NCBI GenBank assembly: GCA_002361735.1 | Contig: DETS01000061.1 | Location: 1-9,018, forward strand | Length of the DNA stretch: 9,018 nt | Source: Lachnospiraceae bacterium UBA3282 | GTDB lineage: Bacteria > Bacillota > Clostridia > Lachnospirales > Lachnospiraceae | Direction of reading: 5' to 3' | In this document: one piece after another, positions 6,281-9,018 of the stretch | Position numbering within the stretch: position 1 is the stretch's first letter | How the letters are laid out: each line of letters opens with the position of its first letter | Notes under the pieces: model-generated | Told to the model about the DNA's origin: nothing | The model's input: the letters and a program-made list of their open reading frames with translations, nothing else | The model's database searches: none | Made by a program: the position numbers and the translations under genes

Positions 6281-8037
6281 GTTTTTTCCAACGAATACTT
6301 TTCTGCGTATCCTTCAAACAGCTCCTGATATGACACGTTCTTTTCTTTGACATTCCGCGCATATTGATGTAATGCGTGCCGGTCTGTTTCGGATGCCATC
6401 TGTTCCTCCGCGATGTTGGAACAGTGCTTCGCGATACGTTCCAGAGAAGTGACCATATCCGTAAGCGCCATACCAAGTTCCACAGAACACTTTCCCTTTT
6501 CCAGTCTTTTGTTATGATTTTTACGGATATCCTTTTTGATCCGACTGATCACGTCGGCAAGCGGATCGACACGAAGCGCCATCTCTTTATCCTCATGTAT
6601 AAAACCGGAAACCGTACATTCCACGATTTCGAGGGTCGCCTCATAAATCAGCCTTGCCTCTGCAGTTGCTTTTTTTGAAAATTTTTCTTTACTCTTATAC
6701 AGCTTCTTTTGTGCGAATGCGATACCCTTGGTATAATCGGATATCCTTTCAAAATCTGTAATACACCTGCTGAATTGATTGATCGTTTTACTGTCCTGTT
6801 CAGAGAGCGGTTTTACGGAAAGCTTTGTTAAATAGGACAGCAGCTCATCTTCCCCGCTATCCACTTCCTGTTCGATTTCCATAATTGTCTGCACCGCATT
6901 TTCATCATATTTTTCCTGTACGAATACGCATAAACTCATTGCCTTTAAGATCAGCTGTGCCATATCGCACACCGCAGTTTTACATTGTGCAACCGCAAAC
7001 GCAGGTCTTTCCAAAAATCTTTCGTCCAGCACCTTCCCTGATATTTCCAGCGTTTCGTCCTCTGACTGCGGAATGGTAAAATAGGCAAGTTTTACCAGCA
7101 GTCCGGAGGCAGGGAGCAGCACGACTGTCGTGACAATATTAAATACACTATGTATCATTGCTATGACTGCACCGTTTGCCGTATTCGACAAGAAAGCAAA
7201 CTGCACGAAATGATTCGCAGCATAAAATACTGCCATAAACACAACAGTCCCTATCAGATTAAAATAAAGATGTACCAAAGATGCCCTTCTTGCATTTCTG
7301 TTTGCTCCGACACCGGAAAGTAAAGCCGTGACACAGGTTCCGATATTCTGTCCCATGATCACGGGAAGCGCCGCCCCCACCGTTACGCTCCCGGTGGCGC
7401 ACATCGCCTGCAAAATACCGACAGAAGCAGAAGAACTCTGAATCACCGCCGTTAAGACCGCTCCGACGATCATACCTAAAACAGGGTTTTCAAATGCCGT
7501 AAAGAGTGCCGTAAACTCCGGCACATCCGCAAGCGGCTTGACAGCGCCGCTCATAGTGTCCATACCAAACATAAGCACTGCAAACCCGATCAGAATCGTT
7601 CCCACGTCATTCTTCTTTGTATTCTTGATAAACATCACCAGTATCACGCCGATGAGTGCCAATACAGGGGAAAAAGAGGACGGTTTCAGAAGTTTTACAA
7701 AGAAATTTCCGCTTTCGATACCGGAAAGACTGAGAATCCACGAGGTAACTGTCGTGCCGACATTTGCGCCCATGATCACGCTGACTGCCTGCGTCAGCTT
7801 CATGATGCCGGAATTAACAAACCCCACCACCATGACTGTGGTAGCAGAGGAGGATTGGATCACTGCCGTCACGCCCGCCCCGAGCAGGACAGCCTTCACA
7901 GGATGATTCGTCATGCGCTCCAGAACCTGCTCCAGCCTGCCGCCCGCCATCTTTGATAACGCGTCTCCCATCGTTTTCATTCCATATAAAAATAATGCCA
8001 GCCCGCCCATCATTGAAAGCAATCCAAAGAAATCCAT
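6277..8037 (-). CDS. Na+/phosphate symporter with C-terminal PhoU-like domain
   Basis: This secondary transporter of the Na/Pi-cotransporter II family (PF02690 type) imports phosphate with sodium across the membrane. From ATG 8037 it is 586 residues. The N-terminal half carries the two inverted-repeat signatures of the family: VIQSSSA at about 59-65 with GANVGTT at 90-96, and VIQSSSA at about 198-204 with GQNIGTC at 229-235. Around eight to ten membrane segments lie before residue 320. Residues from about 350 to 586 are soluble and helical (SGEDELLSYLTKL, ERISDYTKGI, ERIAKHCSNIAEE) and resemble PhoU, implying feedback control by phosphate status. ATG 8037 is favoured because MDFFGLLSMMGG is the usual N-terminus and GGGGAGG lies 11 bases upstream; a TTG at 8076 would add 13 residues. 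Expression is probably phosphate-controlled, given the candidate Pho box upstream and the adjacent two-component pair. Confidence 0.93.
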   Translation of the reverse strand: MDFFGLLSMMGGLALFLYGMKTMGDALSKMAGGRLEQVLERMTNHPVKAVLLGAGVTAVIQSSSATTVMVVGFVNSGIMKLTQAVSVIMGANVGTTVTSWILSLSGIESGNFFVKLLKPSSFSPVLALIGVILVMFIKNTKKNDVGTILIGFAVLMFGMDTMSGAVKPLADVPEFTALFTAFENPVLGMIVGAVLTAVIQSSSASVGILQAMCATGSVTVGAALPVIMGQNIGTCVTALLSGVGANRNARRASLVHLYFNLIGTVVFMAVFYAANHFVQFAFLSNTANGAVIAMIHSVFNIVTTVVLLPASGLLVKLAYFTIPQSEDETLEISGKVLDERFLERPAFAVAQCKTAVCDMAQLILKAMSLCVFVQEKYDENAVQTIMEIEQEVDSGEDELLSYLTKLSVKPLSEQDSKTINQFSRCITDFERISDYTKGIAFAQKKLYKSKEKFSKKATAEARLIYEATLEIVECTVSGFIHEDKEMALRVDPLADVISRIKKDIRKNHNKRLEKGKCSVELGMALTDMVTSLERIAKHCSNIAEEQMASETDRHALHQYARNVKEKNVSYQELFEGYAEKYSLEKT

Positions 8038-8065
8038 CTGACTATCATCCTCCCCACGAATTTGT

Positions 8066-8071
8066 CTTATA
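8066..8071 (-). promoter_or_regulatory. Possible -10 of the phosphate symporter promoter
   Basis: TATAAG on the minus strand (8071-8066) lies 20 bp after the last TTTACA repeat and about 30 bases before the symporter start. No good -35 sits at the standard 17-bp distance, consistent with an activator-dependent promoter. This is weak evidence by itself. Confidence 0.35.
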
Positions 8072-8091
8072 GTCAAATGGTATCCAATCTA

Positions 8092-8152
8092 TGTAAAATC
8101 TAAAAGGTGATTCATGTAAAATCTGTGTAAAATTTACTCTCTTTCCTGTAAA
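8092..8152 (-). promoter_or_regulatory. Candidate PhoP box: four phased TTTACA repeats
   Basis: On the minus strand TTTACA occurs at 8152-8147, 8131-8126, 8120-8115 and 8097-8092. Start-to-start distances are 21, 11 and 23 bp, close to multiples of the DNA helical repeat. Two copies sit within an 11-bp direct repeat, ATGTAAAATCT on the plus strand (8091-8101 and 8114-8124). Bacillus-type PhoP binds TT(A/T/C)ACA repeats with about 5-bp spacers, which the 8115-8131 pair matches exactly. A poor -10-like TATAAG at 8071-8066 places the array at about -33 to -93, as expected for an activated promoter. The first three copies overlap the end of the MATE gene. Confidence 0.55.
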
Positions 8153-9018
8153 AAGAAACAGAAAGAATCATTGCGATCGTCCAACCGATCGGCCAAGCGC
8201 ACCAAATACCGATTGCAGACCCTGCTAAGTCGGAAAGAACGAATGCCAAAACCACCCGGAGAATTAAATCCGTAAATGTCGCCGTCATGAACTGACGCAT
8301 AGCACTCATTCCCCTGAGTACGCCATCCGCAACTAATTTAGCGGAGACGACAAAATAAAACGGAGATAAGATCCACAAAAATTCTTTTCCGGTCGCCAGC
8401 GCTGCCACAGAACTTTTTTCCATAAATAGCAGAAGCAGATATCTGCCAAAGAAAATATAAATCACACAAAACGGGATACACAGGCACCATACCATTTTAA
8501 TGCCGGCACGAAACCCTTCCCCGATCCGTCCGTATTTTTTGGAGCCGAGATTTTGCGCGGAGAAGTTGGAAATCCCATTACCGATCGTGGTAAATGATGT
8601 GATAACCATATTATTCAATTTCACTGCCGCCGAATAACCTGCTATGACAGAAGCGCCGAATCCATTGATCACACTCTGTATAAGGATATTGCCGACAGAG
8701 ATAAAGCTTTGCTGCAAAATGCTGGGAACCGCTACGATCACAATCTTTCTCAAAAGATCCCGGTCAAATATTTTTGCTTTCTCCGCCGTCTGTATTCCTT
8801 TTAGCCTTATCCATACAGTCAGGACCGCCAGGATACAACTGATTCCCTGACATAAAAACGTTGCCCATGCGACACCGGCAACGCCCATATGAAAGGCTTT
8901 TACGAATAAAATATCTACGGCAATATTCGACGTTGACGATACCGCAAGAAAATAGAACGGCGTCTTGGAATCACCCAGCGCAGAAAAAATCCCGGTTGCA
9001 ATATTATAAAAAAATACA
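8112..9018 (-). CDS. MATE-family multidrug/toxin efflux protein, C-terminal part
   Basis: The reading frame is open to the right window edge, so the N-terminal portion is missing; about 301 residues are visible. They begin YFFYNIATGIFSALGDSKTPFYFL, the conserved segment of MATE (NorM/DinF-like) transporters around the first-half GDSKTP motif. VDILFVKAFHMGVAGVAWAT follows. After a loop, the second six-helix half starts near IVAVPSILQQSFISVGNI, followed by NFSAQNLGSKKYGRIGEGF, equivalent to the AQN-G motif of the family. MATE proteins use Na+ or H+ gradients to expel cationic compounds. The usual Arg before ALGDS is Ser here. The gene ends TDFT at 8112. It shares strand with the phosphate genes but no functional link is evident. 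Confidence 0.92.
   Translation of the reverse strand, partial: VFFYNIATGIFSALGDSKTPFYFLAVSSTSNIAVDILFVKAFHMGVAGVAWATFLCQGISCILAVLTVWIRLKGIQTAEKAKIFDRDLLRKIVIVAVPSILQQSFISVGNILIQSVINGFGASVIAGYSAAVKLNNMVITSFTTIGNGISNFSAQNLGSKKYGRIGEGFRAGIKMVWCLCIPFCVIYIFFGRYLLLLFMEKSSVAALATGKEFLWILSPFYFVVSAKLVADGVLRGMSAMRQFMTATFTDLILRVVLAFVLSDLAGSAIGIWCAWPIGWTIAMILSVSFYRKESKFYTDFT

Noticed and set aside
1..9018. CRISPR arrays, insertion sequences or phage genes
   Set aside because: I saw no regularly spaced long repeats, transposase or integrase motifs, or terminal inverted repeats. The only direct repeats are the short ones at 93-178 and 8091-8134.

Overview
The window looks like chromosomal DNA from a low-to-mid GC Firmicute, most likely class Clostridia and plausibly Lachnospiraceae. 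This rests on the YtrA-type GntR/ABC-2 cassette, a Na+/phosphate symporter fused to a PhoU-like domain beside a PhoP/PhoR-like pair, A/G-rich Shine-Dalgarno sites, and a B. subtilis-like tRNA-Glu start. Genus cannot be told from the sequence alone. Every gene is on the minus strand, so biological reading order runs from the right end to the left. Packing is tight and I recognise no strong intrinsic terminator.

Right end (9018 to about 6190): the C-terminal half of a MATE-family efflux protein, running off the window edge, is followed by a Na+/phosphate symporter with a C-terminal PhoU-like domain. Four TTTACA copies at near 11-bp phasing lie across the end of the MATE gene and the gap after it, upstream of the symporter. 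They resemble a Firmicute PhoP box.

Middle (6280 to 4188): a promoter overlapping the symporter stop codon drives an OmpR/PhoB-class response regulator and a PhoR-like histidine kinase, whose genes overlap by ATGA. Together with the symporter and its candidate Pho box they look like a small phosphate-sensing and uptake module.

Left-middle (4172 to 54): a consensus promoter, with a perfect 25-bp palindrome covering its -10 element, drives five genes: a YtrA-type GntR repressor, an ABC ATPase, two related ABC-2 permeases and a CPBP-family membrane protease. The organisation resembles YtrA-type, often cell-envelope-stress-responsive, ABC operons, but the substrate is unknown.

Left edge (143 to 1): a strong promoter inside the apparent 3' end of the protease gene leads through a hairpin-rich leader into the first 23 nt of a tRNA-Glu gene cut by the window edge. 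A 10-bp tandem duplication appears to have shifted the protease reading frame past an older stop codon, so its C-terminal tail now reads across this tRNA promoter.
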